From positions 1 to 47,477 of IMG/VR virus record IMGVR_UViG_3300010392_001043: a stretch of DNA of 47,477 nt; one strand, given 5' to 3'. Position 1 is the stretch's first letter. Every line of letters begins with the position of its first letter. A program made the position numbers and the translations under genes. Below, piece after piece: positions 8,939 to 17,097 of the stretch. The notes below the pieces were generated by a model. The model saw only the letters and a program-made list of their open reading frames with translations, made no database searches and was not told the origin of the DNA. The stretch comes from a virus.

Positions 8939-10020
8939 TGGCTATTCCAGTTGAAATACAAGGAAGCATGACAAAAAACGGAATTTTAAGAGCTGAAGTT
9001 TATAACCCAGTAATTGAAGATAGACCGGGTGAACCGGGTTTATTAGTTTATACCAGTGAAAGATTGGTGAAATCATTTGCACCAATTCCTTTAACTAATC
9101 CTTTATTTGGAACAGCACTTAATCAAGACGGGTCTTTCAGCGGCACCCCTGATCAAGTACACAATGGTATCGACGATGTGCTTTGGACTGGAACAGAACC
9201 GAGTGGTAACAAAGTAACTTTTAGTTCCGCTGACCGTGCTTTTGCTGGGTCATTCAGTGTAAAAATCGATAATCCATCTGCTGGTGACATTTGGCAATTT
9301 GGTAAAGGATCGAATCTAACGATAGCTAACTATTCCGCGATTACACTTAAAATTAATATTGATCGGGATTGGGGTATTGGTGATTCGGTTTCATTATACG
9401 GCTACGATACCGGTGGAGCGGTTATTGTAGGTGTTAAAGTATTAATCGAGAATTATATTGATATAACGACTTTTGACGCATGGCAACCAGTAACTATACC
9501 ATTCAGTGATCTAGGACTGTCAGGAACGATTGATGCTTTCCGAATGGAACAAGAATCGAAAACAGGGAGAGCCGCAACATGGTATTTAGACAATTTTCAG
9601 GTTGAAGAAACAAGTGCGGCGATTAATTTCAGATACAGCCCAAATGGGGATACAGTATTTCATATCACAAAAGCCCAAGTTTTCGTTGTAGTTGATGGGG
9701 TTTCCGAAAACGCATTGCAAGCGTATGATAAATTCTATAGTTTACCTGCACTTGCGAACGGGATTGGTGCAACTATCCAAGCAGGCGGTAATATTGTTGT
9801 CAATACCGCTGAAAATGATTTACAAGATGCGATCCAACAGCCGCAGGTTACTGTTCAAACGGGCGGCGATGGTACTAATAGCTGGATGAAGGTGTTTAGT
9901 GATATAGAATTTGCATTGGATGGTCGAAAAAGAGATTTCATCGAATATCGAGTACAAGACGATTTAACAGGGCTTGCGGTTTATAGTGTTTGGCTCTTTG
10001 GTTGGCCTGAAACAATTTAG
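8938..10020 (+). CDS. Putative virion protein with galactose-binding-like (CBM-type) domain
   Basis: 360 aa. Residues ~85-225 look like a jelly-roll carbohydrate-binding fold: VTFSSADRAFAGSFSVKIDN, YSAITLKINIDRDWGIGDSV, WQPVTIPFSDLGL, then the typical closing strand ATWYLDNFQVEE. A C-terminal beta region follows. Such domains in head-tail regions decorate capsids or bind surface glycans. It is the last of an accessory block inserted between the two connector genes. The domain call rests on pattern; the ligand is unknown. Confidence 0.6.
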   Translation: MAIPVEIQGSMTKNGILRAEVYNPVIEDRPGEPGLLVYTSERLVKSFAPIPLTNPLFGTALNQDGSFSGTPDQVHNGIDDVLWTGTEPSGNKVTFSSADRAFAGSFSVKIDNPSAGDIWQFGKGSNLTIANYSAITLKINIDRDWGIGDSVSLYGYDTGGAVIVGVKVLIENYIDITTFDAWQPVTIPFSDLGLSGTIDAFRMEQESKTGRAATWYLDNFQVEETSAAINFRYSPNGDTVFHITKAQVFVVVDGVSENALQAYDKFYSLPALANGIGATIQAGGNIVVNTAENDLQDAIQQPQVTVQTGGDGTNSWMKVFSDIEFALDGRKRDFIEYRVQDDLTGLAVYSVWLFGWPETI

Positions 10021-10064
10021 TTGTGTTATAATCACTTAATCTCAATGTTAATAGTGGTTAAATC

Positions 10065-10454
10065 ATGCCTAGATGTGTAAGACTCAAACGAAAACACCGT
10101 AAGGTTTGTGTCGGTGATCTAAACAACACTATCACTTTGCAGAATCGTGATATTACTGCGCCACAATCCGGCTTCGATGCCACTGAATCATTCACTACAA
10201 ACACACTTGACGCGTGGGCAAAGATCGAAACTAGTCGAGGTGAGACTGTTTTCGATGGTGTTGATACTGAAGTTGATGTGACTCATGTATTCACAATTCG
10301 ATGGTTATCCGGTATTACTGCTGAAACTTGGATCTTGTTTGACGGTGAGAGATTCGATATCCTTGATACTCAAGACCTTGAAGAGAGGAACGAATGGTTG
10401 ATAATGAAGTGCACAAATAAAGGAACGACTGCCAACGCAGCAAATGAAGCATAA
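10065..10454 (+). CDS. Head closure / head-tail joining protein (SPP1 gp16-like)
   Basis: 129 aa. From residue 17 it fits the Phage_H_T_join family: GDLNNTITLQNRD, then SFTTNTLDAWAKIETSRGE (the W-A-I strand), VTHVFTIRW, WILFDGERFDILDTQDLEER and WLIMKCT. This ring closes the head after packaging and receives the tail. The first 16 residues are a basic, two-Cys extension (MPRCVRLKRKHRKVC), not usual for the family. The 44-nt gap upstream contains a TATAAT-like hexamer at 10027 with no convincing -35. Confidence 0.8.
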   Translation: MPRCVRLKRKHRKVCVGDLNNTITLQNRDITAPQSGFDATESFTTNTLDAWAKIETSRGETVFDGVDTEVDVTHVFTIRWLSGITAETWILFDGERFDILDTQDLEERNEWLIMKCTNKGTTANAANEA

Positions 10455-10475
10455 AAAAAACCGCTGTTAAGCGGT
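10452..10475 (-). terminator. Hairpin shaped as a minus-strand terminator
   Basis: Stem ACCGC / GCGGT (10460-10464 with 10471-10475) around TGTTAA. On the plus strand the hairpin follows eight A residues and is followed only by CTAAAA; on the minus strand it is followed by an eight-T tract, the classic intrinsic terminator order. No minus-strand gene reads into it here. Either it acts on antisense transcripts or it is a processing/stability hairpin of the late mRNA. Confidence 0.55.
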
Positions 10476-10537
10476 CTAAAATGAGTGAGAGGTTATCTCA
10501 ACCTGATATTATCAATAACTAACGAGGTTGTCAATTA

Positions 10538-10987
10538 ATGATTGAAGAAGGCTCTAACAATCGAGAAGTGTTCCTATCTTTGGATAACATTGATGAAAAT
10601 ACCCGCCGTGGTATCCGTCAAGGATTTTTCAGGCTTGGTCGATTAATGGAGGTTAATCTCAAAAGAGAATTGATGAAAAAGAATAAAACTGGTCGCATTT
10701 ATCGAAACGGTCGAACTAAGACCGGTCGAAAGCGTCGACATCGTGCATCGGCACCAGGTGAAACACCTGCTAACAGATCTGGTAATTATCGACGAAATGT
10801 TGGTTATCAGATCAGAGGTTCGGAAAATATGCAATTTGGTGTTAGAGAAGGTGCTCCTTACGCTGAGTTTTTAGAAGAAGGTACTAGTAGAATGGATCCT
10901 CGACCCGGTGTTGGTAATACCGTGAAAGATACTGAAAAGGATGCCCAAAATTTCTTTGATTCAGCTTTGGCGACAGAACTAACATGA
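10538..10987 (+). CDS. Tail completion protein (HK97 gp10-like)
   Basis: 149 aa. Contains the HK97-gp10_like pattern: a helix (GIRQGFFRLGRLMEVNLKRE), a basic linker (NGRTKTGRKRRHRASAPGE with PANRSGNYRRNV, i.e. the APGEPP.rTG motif), a strand, then APYAEFLEEGTSRMDPRP, which is the signature YA.ylE.GT..m..rPf. These proteins sit at the head-tail interface. It overlaps the tail terminator gene by 4 nt. Confidence 0.8.
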   Translation: MIEEGSNNREVFLSLDNIDENTRRGIRQGFFRLGRLMEVNLKRELMKKNKTGRIYRNGRTKTGRKRRHRASAPGETPANRSGNYRRNVGYQIRGSENMQFGVREGAPYAEFLEEGTSRMDPRPGVGNTVKDTEKDAQNFFDSALATELT

Positions 10988-12072
10988 AGACAACAGACAT
11001 AATCGGTCAATTGCAAGCCGTACTTCCCCAGGAAACGGACTTGTTCAGTTCTACCATAAGTGTAACGAGCATCACGCCATCGGGTACAACAGCCACGGTG
11101 GTTACTTCAGCGGTACATGGTTTATCAGTTGGTAACTCTGTCGCAATCAGTGGAAGTGAATCACCCGTTGGTATCACAAGTATCACCAGGGTGAGTACTT
11201 TGGTAACGGTTGTTACTACTACCGATCATGATATTACCGAAGGATTTCACCCAACCGTGACATTATCCGGTGCAAACGAAGCAGAATTTAACGGGACGTT
11301 CAATCTTAACACTGCTGTGAATCGTCGAACTTTTACGTTTATCGTTGCTGATTCTGGCCCAACAACCGGTACAGGTACAATGTTACTTGAAGATCCAGGT
11401 GATCCTATTGGGTTCAATGGGTTATTCACAGTCGACACTGTACCGACAACAACATCATTCACTTACACGTTAGGTAAAACATTAACGGTTCCCGCAGATG
11501 GAACTATACTCATGCACTCATCGTTGAGAGTAACTGGCGCAGCAACGGTCGAACGAGCTGTATCAATGTACACCAAACAATCAACACAAAGCGACATGTG
11601 GGCCTTTGTGGTTCTTGACGATGGTGTCGTCTCGAAAGATCGAACTTCTAGAAATGATGCTTTATCATCAATAGGTCCAGGTGGAGACAGACGACAACAG
11701 TTTATTCAAAACGCGTCAGTGTATGTTTTCGTTAAGTCGACCAATGATTTATCAGGTAGATCTTCGCGTGATTTGATGGTTGATGTACGTGCTCTTTTAC
11801 TTAAGGCGCTAATTGGTGTAAAATTCACTAGTGATTTAAATGCACAAGATGGATCAGGTATGATTTACGGCGGTGACGGTGTAGAAATTTACGATAATGC
11901 AATCTATGTACATCGCTTTGAATTTCAATTACTGACTAGCATCACGAATAGTGATACAGTAGACCCAGGTTTAAATGTTGCGTTTAGAGATGTTAATGTT
12001 ACGATATTAACAACACTCGGAACTGAAGAGTTAACCGCTGATATAGATTTAGACGATGAACCGCTACCATGA
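10984..12072 (+). CDS. Tail terminator / completion protein with nested beta-domain insertion
   Basis: 362 aa. Position between the gp10-like protein and DUF2635/sheath, plus the ends (MKTTDIIGQLQAVLP; and YVFVKSTNDLSGRSSRDLMV with FRDVNVTILTTLGTEEL), fit the Mu-type tail terminator, normally about 170-200 aa. Residues 27-176 are extra: one copy of a TSIT...HGLSVGNSVAISG...FNGLFTV...TFTYTL...GTI domain is split at residue 63 by a second copy (64-139: TSITRV...LSGANEAEFNGTF...). A related copy sits in the baseplate J protein. Terminator role is from context; the inserted domain is seen directly. Confidence 0.7.
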   Translation: MKTTDIIGQLQAVLPQETDLFSSTISVTSITPSGTTATVVTSAVHGLSVGNSVAISGSESPVGITSITRVSTLVTVVTTTDHDITEGFHPTVTLSGANEAEFNGTFNLNTAVNRRTFTFIVADSGPTTGTGTMLLEDPGDPIGFNGLFTVDTVPTTTSFTYTLGKTLTVPADGTILMHSSLRVTGAATVERAVSMYTKQSTQSDMWAFVVLDDGVVSKDRTSRNDALSSIGPGGDRRQQFIQNASVYVFVKSTNDLSGRSSRDLMVDVRALLLKALIGVKFTSDLNAQDGSGMIYGGDGVEIYDNAIYVHRFEFQLLTSITNSDTVDPGLNVAFRDVNVTILTTLGTEELTADIDLDDEPLP

Positions 12073-12081
12073 GATTAAAAT

Positions 12082-12297
12082 ATGTGTAAATGTGAAAAGT
12101 TGAAAATTAAGGTGAATAAAACGGTTGGCACCTACAAGAAAGGGACTATTGTCACCGTTGATGCTGTTGACGGTGTACCATTATCCAAATTTTGGCGAGA
12201 CAGAATTAAAGATTCAACTATTGACAGTTGTGTTTCTATCATTCCTAAGCGAGTGAAAAAATCAACTATTGACAAAACTAAGGAGACAGATCGATGA
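12082..12297 (+). CDS. DUF2635-like small tail protein
   Basis: 71 aa. Mu-like phages carry a DUF2635 gene just before the sheath; this one matches by place and pattern: a short beta part (KIKVNKTVGTYKKGTIVTVD), then V-P-x5-W-R-R-like SKFWRDRIKDSTIDS. Cysteines cluster at the N-terminus (MCKCEK). The C-terminus is lysine-rich and overlaps the sheath start by 4 nt. Function unknown in the family. Confidence 0.65.
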   Translation: MCKCEKLKIKVNKTVGTYKKGTIVTVDAVDGVPLSKFWRDRIKDSTIDSCVSIIPKRVKKSTIDKTKETDR

Positions 12298-13853
12298 CTA
12301 CACAGTCAAACCCCAATGTAACGGTTAACATTGTTAGTGCGGTTACCACCGTAGCTAATGAACCGCAGAAAGTGCTTTTCATCGGTCAAAAACTTGCCGC
12401 TGGAACCGCGACCGCTGGTGAACTCCAAGAAGGTATTCAAAACGATAATTCGTGGGATACTCTTTTCGGTGCTGATTCAATGCTTGCAGCAATGATTCGA
12501 TCAGCAAGATTACTCAATCAGAAAACTCAATTCGATGCAATCGCGCTAGATGATGATGGTAGTGCTGTTGATGCTACCGGTACTATTACGGTTGTTGGTA
12601 CTTCAACGGAAGTAGGAACATTGGAGGTGATTGTTGGTTCTGAACAAAATCATAAAGTTTCTGTAGCTGTTGCGTCAGGTGATACACCAACAGTTATAGC
12701 GGCTTCAATTGTCACAGCTGTCAATGCTAGTGATAATGTTCCGGTTCTCGCTTCAAGTTCAGTCGGTGTCGTGACATTCACGGCTTTAAACGGTGGGACA
12801 TACGGTAATACATTCGGAATCGAAGTTATAGGCAGTGTCGCAGGTGTTACAGGTACAGCAGTTGTGGCAATGGCATCAGGTGCAAACGACCCAACGTTGA
12901 CTAACGTGTTTGATGTCGTTGGTGATACTCGTTACCAAGGTGTTGTTTGGCCTTACGCCGATGACACAACTGTTGTTCGAACGTTCTTAGACGGTCGATT
13001 CAATGTTGATAACGATGTTTTAGATGGTGTTGCATTCACATCTAAAACTGACACTTTAGCGAATTTAACATCTACTTACGGTGCTTTAAACAGTCAATCG
13101 TTACTCGTAGACGGTGATAGAACAATCACTGAAACTAATTACAAAGGCCCATCGGTGATAGAAATTCCCGCAGTAAAAGCGGCAATGACTGCATCACTTC
13201 GAGGACTACGATTAACATCAGGCGCTAGTATTGCCGATATTGTTATCAGCCGAGCCGGTGGATTAGATGCTTTCGGTGGACCAGCTTTAGCAAGTAAGCC
13301 GTATTTCAATACTCCGATGCGATTGATTCCGGTGACTCGGAAAAGTCGAGGTTGGACATTGACCGAAATCGATACTTTGAACGGTGTTACAACTGGTGTA
13401 TCAACCATGGGTAACAATCGAGCGGGTAATCAAGTCATACTTGGCGAACAAGTCACAACCTATAAAACCGATTCGGCGGGCAACCCTGATGTTAGTTTTA
13501 AATTCCTCAACTATGTGGATACTGCGAGCGGAGCACGAGAATTCTTTGTTAATCAATATCGTGCTACGTATGCTCAAACGCGTTTGACAGAGGGTGATTT
13601 GATTCCTGGGCGTGATATGGCTAATCAAGCGAAAATTGAAGCTGACACGATGGGGTTTTATAACACATTGTCTGGTCCAGATTACGTGTTAACTCAATCG
13701 GGTGAAACGGCTAGAACGTTTTTTCTCAATAATTTAATCGTGAGTTTAGACCTTGCGACGGGAACCGTAACAATCGATATGGGAACCCCGCTTGTTACTC
13801 AGTTAAGAAACTTATTCGCAACAATGCGGATCGTATTTAGCACAGAAGGCTAG
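12294..13853 (+). CDS. Contractile tail sheath protein (Mu gpL-like)
   Basis: 519 aa, the usual size for Mu-type sheaths. N-terminal VNIVSAVTTVANEPQKVLFI and the phrase NSWDTLFGADSMLAAMIRSA match; a protruding beta domain follows (GTITVVGTSTEVGTLEVIVG ... FTALNGGTYGNTFGIEV). The C-terminal half has VDGDRTITE, NKAPxVIE-like YKGPSVIEIP, TLTEIDTLNGVTTGVSTMG and the sheath-tube region EVNQYRATYAQTRLTEGD-like FVNQYRATYAQTRLTEGD. It shows that the tail is contractile (myovirus). Tube gene follows after 11 nt. Confidence 0.92.
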   Translation: MTTQSNPNVTVNIVSAVTTVANEPQKVLFIGQKLAAGTATAGELQEGIQNDNSWDTLFGADSMLAAMIRSARLLNQKTQFDAIALDDDGSAVDATGTITVVGTSTEVGTLEVIVGSEQNHKVSVAVASGDTPTVIAASIVTAVNASDNVPVLASSSVGVVTFTALNGGTYGNTFGIEVIGSVAGVTGTAVVAMASGANDPTLTNVFDVVGDTRYQGVVWPYADDTTVVRTFLDGRFNVDNDVLDGVAFTSKTDTLANLTSTYGALNSQSLLVDGDRTITETNYKGPSVIEIPAVKAAMTASLRGLRLTSGASIADIVISRAGGLDAFGGPALASKPYFNTPMRLIPVTRKSRGWTLTEIDTLNGVTTGVSTMGNNRAGNQVILGEQVTTYKTDSAGNPDVSFKFLNYVDTASGAREFFVNQYRATYAQTRLTEGDLIPGRDMANQAKIEADTMGFYNTLSGPDYVLTQSGETARTFFLNNLIVSLDLATGTVTIDMGTPLVTQLRNLFATMRIVFSTEG

Positions 13854-13864
13854 GAGAGAAACCA

Positions 13865-14269
13865 ATGGCGACAGTAATAGCGAATCCCCAGGTGATTGTG
13901 AATAACATTCCACAGGCGATTAAACCTAATTCTTTATCCTTCACCGAAGGATTCGGAGAACAAATATTAAGAGCAGCGTCAGCGGGTGGTAAATCCGTTG
14001 TTCAAATACTTGCTGATAACGTCGAAGATAATTTTTCGGATGTTAAATTCTCTTTAGATAACACTATTGATAACATTGAAACAGCGCGTGTTTGGAAATC
14101 ACAACCGGGTCAAAACGGAATTGTGGTTACTGGCACCGTTACCGATGGGAGTACAACTACGAATTTTAGACGAGTGTTTAACAACGCGTCTCTAATGAAT
14201 AACTATGATGTAAATCTTGGTTCAGATGTATCTATTGATTTAGAGTTTAGATCTGACCCAGCACAGTAA
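13865..14269 (+). CDS. Tail tube protein (Mu gpM-like)
   Basis: 134 aa, single-domain beta protein that stacks as the inner tube. Family features: IVNNIPQAIKPNSLSFTEGF at the N-terminus, SVVQILADNVEDNFSDVKFS, TARVWKSQPGQNGIVVTGT, and the closing DVSIDLEFRSDPAQ. It follows the sheath directly, as in Mu-type tails. Ribosome site GGAGAG. Confidence 0.88.
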   Translation: MATVIANPQVIVNNIPQAIKPNSLSFTEGFGEQILRAASAGGKSVVQILADNVEDNFSDVKFSLDNTIDNIETARVWKSQPGQNGIVVTGTVTDGSTTTNFRRVFNNASLMNNYDVNLGSDVSIDLEFRSDPAQ

Positions 14270-14294
14270 TTTCAATCAACAATAGGCGAAAGGT

Positions 14295-14735
14295 ATGAAT
14301 CAGATCCAATTCACGCTAACAAAGCCCGTCAAATTCTCATTCGAAGGTGAGGACACTGACGGGACGTTCATAACATTAACAGAACCATCCATCAAACAAT
14401 TAAAGTATGTTTCCGCTTTTAAAAAAGCGTTCTTCCAATGTGCCGAAAAAGCATCAAGCGGTTCTGATGTAGATCAAGTTAAAGATCCTAACGATAAAGA
14501 AAAGGTCACTAGTGAAATCATAATGGCGCTTTTATATGCTCATTATCCTGACATGGAACAATTATTCGCAATATCTAAAAAATTATTTATGTCGGTGGGT
14601 ATCGCACAGGTTGAAGGTATTGCGGATTTTAATCAATCCGTTTACGATACTATGTCGATTGCTGATTTTGAAAATATGATCGGTACATATTTAGTAAATT
14701 TTATTCTACAATCTGCGCTGAACCAAGGGAATTAA
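14295..14735 (+). CDS. Tail assembly chaperone, short form (Mu gp41-like)
   Basis: 146 aa. Starts with the family pattern IQFTLTKPVKFSFEGEDTDG, then TLTEPSIKQLKYVSAF, an acidic linker and a helical C-terminal half ending in a SIADFENMIGTYLVNFILQS helix. Tube-chaperone-tape measure order is universal for this gene. The end overlaps an open -1 frame, so a longer product is expected (see 14696-14881). Confidence 0.8.
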   Translation: MNQIQFTLTKPVKFSFEGEDTDGTFITLTEPSIKQLKYVSAFKKAFFQCAEKASSGSDVDQVKDPNDKEKVTSEIIMALLYAHYPDMEQLFAISKKLFMSVGIAQVEGIADFNQSVYDTMSIADFENMIGTYLVNFILQSALNQGN

Positions 14736-14881
14736 GGTATCAAGCAAGGATTGTTGTTCGATTTTTTAAGGGAGGGGAAAACGTCGAGCGGTTGGAAAAT
14801 ATGACTGTATCCGAATTTAACGAAGTGGTAATTGATGTTAACCGGATACAGGATTCAGAAAAAAGGGCGGCATCAAAGTAA
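14696..14881 (+). CDS. Tail chaperone long form: -1 frameshift extension
   Basis: The -1 frame is open from 14672 to the TAA at 14879-14881, through the chaperone stop. In the overlap, 14696-14702 reads A-AAT-TTT in zero frame, a canonical X-XXY-YYZ slippery heptamer. Slippage there replaces the last 10 residues by 59 others (FYSTICAEPRELRYQARIVV ..., ending SEKRAASK), giving a fusion of about 195 aa. The tail includes LENMTVSEFNEVVIDVNRIQ, the look of gpT-like chaperone domains. The final TAA shares its last base with the tape-measure ATG. No independent start with a ribosome site is evident, which favours frameshifting. Confidence 0.7.
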   Translation, partial: KFYSTICAEPRELRYQARIVVRFFKGGENVERLENMTVSEFNEVVIDVNRIQDSEKRAASK

Positions 14882-17097
14882 TGGCTTTTAATGTATCTTA
14901 CAATTTTATCGCTAGTAATCAATTCAGTGGTGTTGCTAAACAGATAAAAAAATCCACTGACCGCGTTAGAAAAGCAGTCAAATCAACAGGTAAACAGTTG
15001 GCTATTACCGACGGTGTAACTAAACGTGTCGGTAAGTCGATGAAATCTAGTTTCGCTAAGGTGTCTAAGGCCGGAATAAAATCATCTAAGATTTTAAACA
15101 AAGCCCATCAATCAACAGGTAGACAATTAGTCAAAGTTAAAAATATTGCTAACACAACAACCGCGTCCGTTGATGCTGATTTTAAAAATACCGCTTCTGT
15201 AAGTGCTAGAACGTTTCGAAAAATCAATCGATTCATCAACTCATCCAGGAAGACATTAGAGAAATTTAAAAACACTAGAGCTTTCACGGGGATGCGTGCT
15301 AAAGTTCGCGCACTCGAACGGAGTTTTAAACGCCTCGGTAAAACGATTCGTAAGTCAATGAGTCAGTCCGGTAAAGGTTTTAGAAATCTTGTCGTGGGTG
15401 CTGGTGTAATCACCGGCCTAGTGAAAGCAACGCGTGTTGGTGCTGATTTCCAAGATTCATTGGCTGATTTATCGGCTATCACAGGTGCCACTGGTAAAGA
15501 TTTATCTTTGTTGACCGATGAAACATTGCGTTTAGCTAAAGGTTCAGCCACCGCTCAGACAGAAGTTGCCGCAGCAATCAAGGTTGTTGGTTCTCAGAAA
15601 TCAGAATTGTTAAGTAATATCCCCGCGCTGATATCTGTTACCGATAAAGTTCTTTTACTTAAAAACGCCGCAGGTATCGATCTTGCCGATGCTGCAAATA
15701 TTGCTACTACATCAATGAACATCTTTGGTGCAAAGGCTAGTGAAGTAGGTAAGTTTGTTGACATTATGGCGCAAGGTTCGGTTGTGGGTGCTTCTTCAAT
15801 CGCTGAAACAGGTGAAGCGATTATTATCGCCGGTGGTGCAGCTCGTAGTGCTGGTCTTAGTTTTAAAGATTTGAATGTGCTACTGCAAACCACATCTAGA
15901 GGTGGTTTTACAGCCGCCCGAGCAGGTACAGCATTGAATTCCATACTTGGTCGATTACAGCGAGGTAAGAAAGGAGTGTTCGCTGGCGTTGATTTCGAGA
16001 AAGCAAATCTCCAACAAGTATTTGTTGACATTAAAAAAACAATGGATGCTTTCCCAGATTCAGTTAAACGTGCACAATTTGCTACTGAGTTATTTGGTGA
16101 AGAACATCAGAAAGTTGGTTTCGCACTACTTAATAATGTTGAATTGATAGGTAAATTCGGTAGGTCAATAACTAAATCAGGCGTTGCTCAAAAGCAAGCA
16201 GAGTTAAGATTAGGTACATTTAATTCAAAAATGAGAAAGCTTGGTGTAATCATCAAAGATAAAATCATCAGGTTGTTTCAACGACTTGAGCCGATGCTTA
16301 CTAGTTTAGCTGTTAAGTTTGGAAAGTGGATTGATTCAATAACACCTGAGCAAATTAATAAATTTGCTAAAGATTTAAAAGTATTCGTCAATGATGCTGT
16401 TGTGATGGGTAAACAAATAGCTCAAGTGTTTAAAGAAGCATTCACGGGGGAAGGGTTGAAAGAACTGAATTCAGATCTTCGTAATATTGCATCAGTATTA
16501 GGTGTAATTGTGGATACTGGATCAATGGTTGCATCAGTTTTTAAAGGTGTCGGTACTGGAATTGGTGAAGGTGTTGCTAAAATAACAACTGGTAACATAT
16601 TTAATCAAGACCTTGACACATCGATCCGTGATGCTTTTTCAATCGACGGTAGATTATTCGGTATTGGTGAAAAGGTAGCACCAGCAATTAAATCTGTGGC
16701 ACCTAAAGCACCAGTTGCACCTAAAGTGGTTGCACCAACTGTACCTAATACGAAAATTGTTCAATTATTCCCTGATTTATTCCCGTCAATCAGTGATGCG
16801 TTATCTTCCATACAATCACCTGTTGTCGCACCGGCAACAATAGTGAATGATTTATCCCCGCCTACATTGAATAACGTGGTATCACCTACATTATTGAACA
16901 ATGTGATGCCCGCAGTGATTAAACCAACTGTACCAACACCTGTTACCGGACCAATTGTTGACGCGGTAGGTGATTCCAAATCAACAATCGATATCAATAT
17001 CAACGCACCCAGGGATACCGTTCGAAGCGTTCAAACTAGAGATGTGGGTGTTGGTAAAAAACTTAACGTCGGTGTGAACATGAAGGAGGCTGTATAA
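14881..17097 (+). CDS. Tail tape measure protein
   Basis: 738 aa. The N-terminal 180 residues are Lys/Arg/Ser-rich and helical. Residues ~185-420 are the TP901-type core: LADLSAITGATGKDLS, NAAGIDLADAANIATTSMN, GASSIAETGEAIIIAGGAAR, GLSFKDLNVLLQTTSRGGF, RAGTALNSILGRLQRG and FATELFGEEHQKVG. The C-terminus is Pro/Val-rich (APKAPVAPKVVAPTVPN, PTVPTPVTGP). At about 1.5 angstrom per residue the length implies a tail near 110 nm. Start shares a base with the chaperone-extension stop and the end overlaps gpN. Confidence 0.92.
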   Translation: MAFNVSYNFIASNQFSGVAKQIKKSTDRVRKAVKSTGKQLAITDGVTKRVGKSMKSSFAKVSKAGIKSSKILNKAHQSTGRQLVKVKNIANTTTASVDADFKNTASVSARTFRKINRFINSSRKTLEKFKNTRAFTGMRAKVRALERSFKRLGKTIRKSMSQSGKGFRNLVVGAGVITGLVKATRVGADFQDSLADLSAITGATGKDLSLLTDETLRLAKGSATAQTEVAAAIKVVGSQKSELLSNIPALISVTDKVLLLKNAAGIDLADAANIATTSMNIFGAKASEVGKFVDIMAQGSVVGASSIAETGEAIIIAGGAARSAGLSFKDLNVLLQTTSRGGFTAARAGTALNSILGRLQRGKKGVFAGVDFEKANLQQVFVDIKKTMDAFPDSVKRAQFATELFGEEHQKVGFALLNNVELIGKFGRSITKSGVAQKQAELRLGTFNSKMRKLGVIIKDKIIRLFQRLEPMLTSLAVKFGKWIDSITPEQINKFAKDLKVFVNDAVVMGKQIAQVFKEAFTGEGLKELNSDLRNIASVLGVIVDTGSMVASVFKGVGTGIGEGVAKITTGNIFNQDLDTSIRDAFSIDGRLFGIGEKVAPAIKSVAPKAPVAPKVVAPTVPNTKIVQLFPDLFPSISDALSSIQSPVVAPATIVNDLSPPTLNNVVSPTLLNNVMPAVIKPTVPTPVTGPIVDAVGDSKSTIDININAPRDTVRSVQTRDVGVGKKLNVGVNMKEAV

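Noticed and set aside
10002-10032. Promoter before the head-closure gene
   Set aside because: TATAAT at 10027 is good but the only -35-like TTGGCC is 19 nt away and inside coding sequence; unlike the repeated early promoters.
15594-16031. 145-residue open frame on the minus strand
   Set aside because: Opposite the conserved core of the tape measure; Ala/Pro/Ser shadow.
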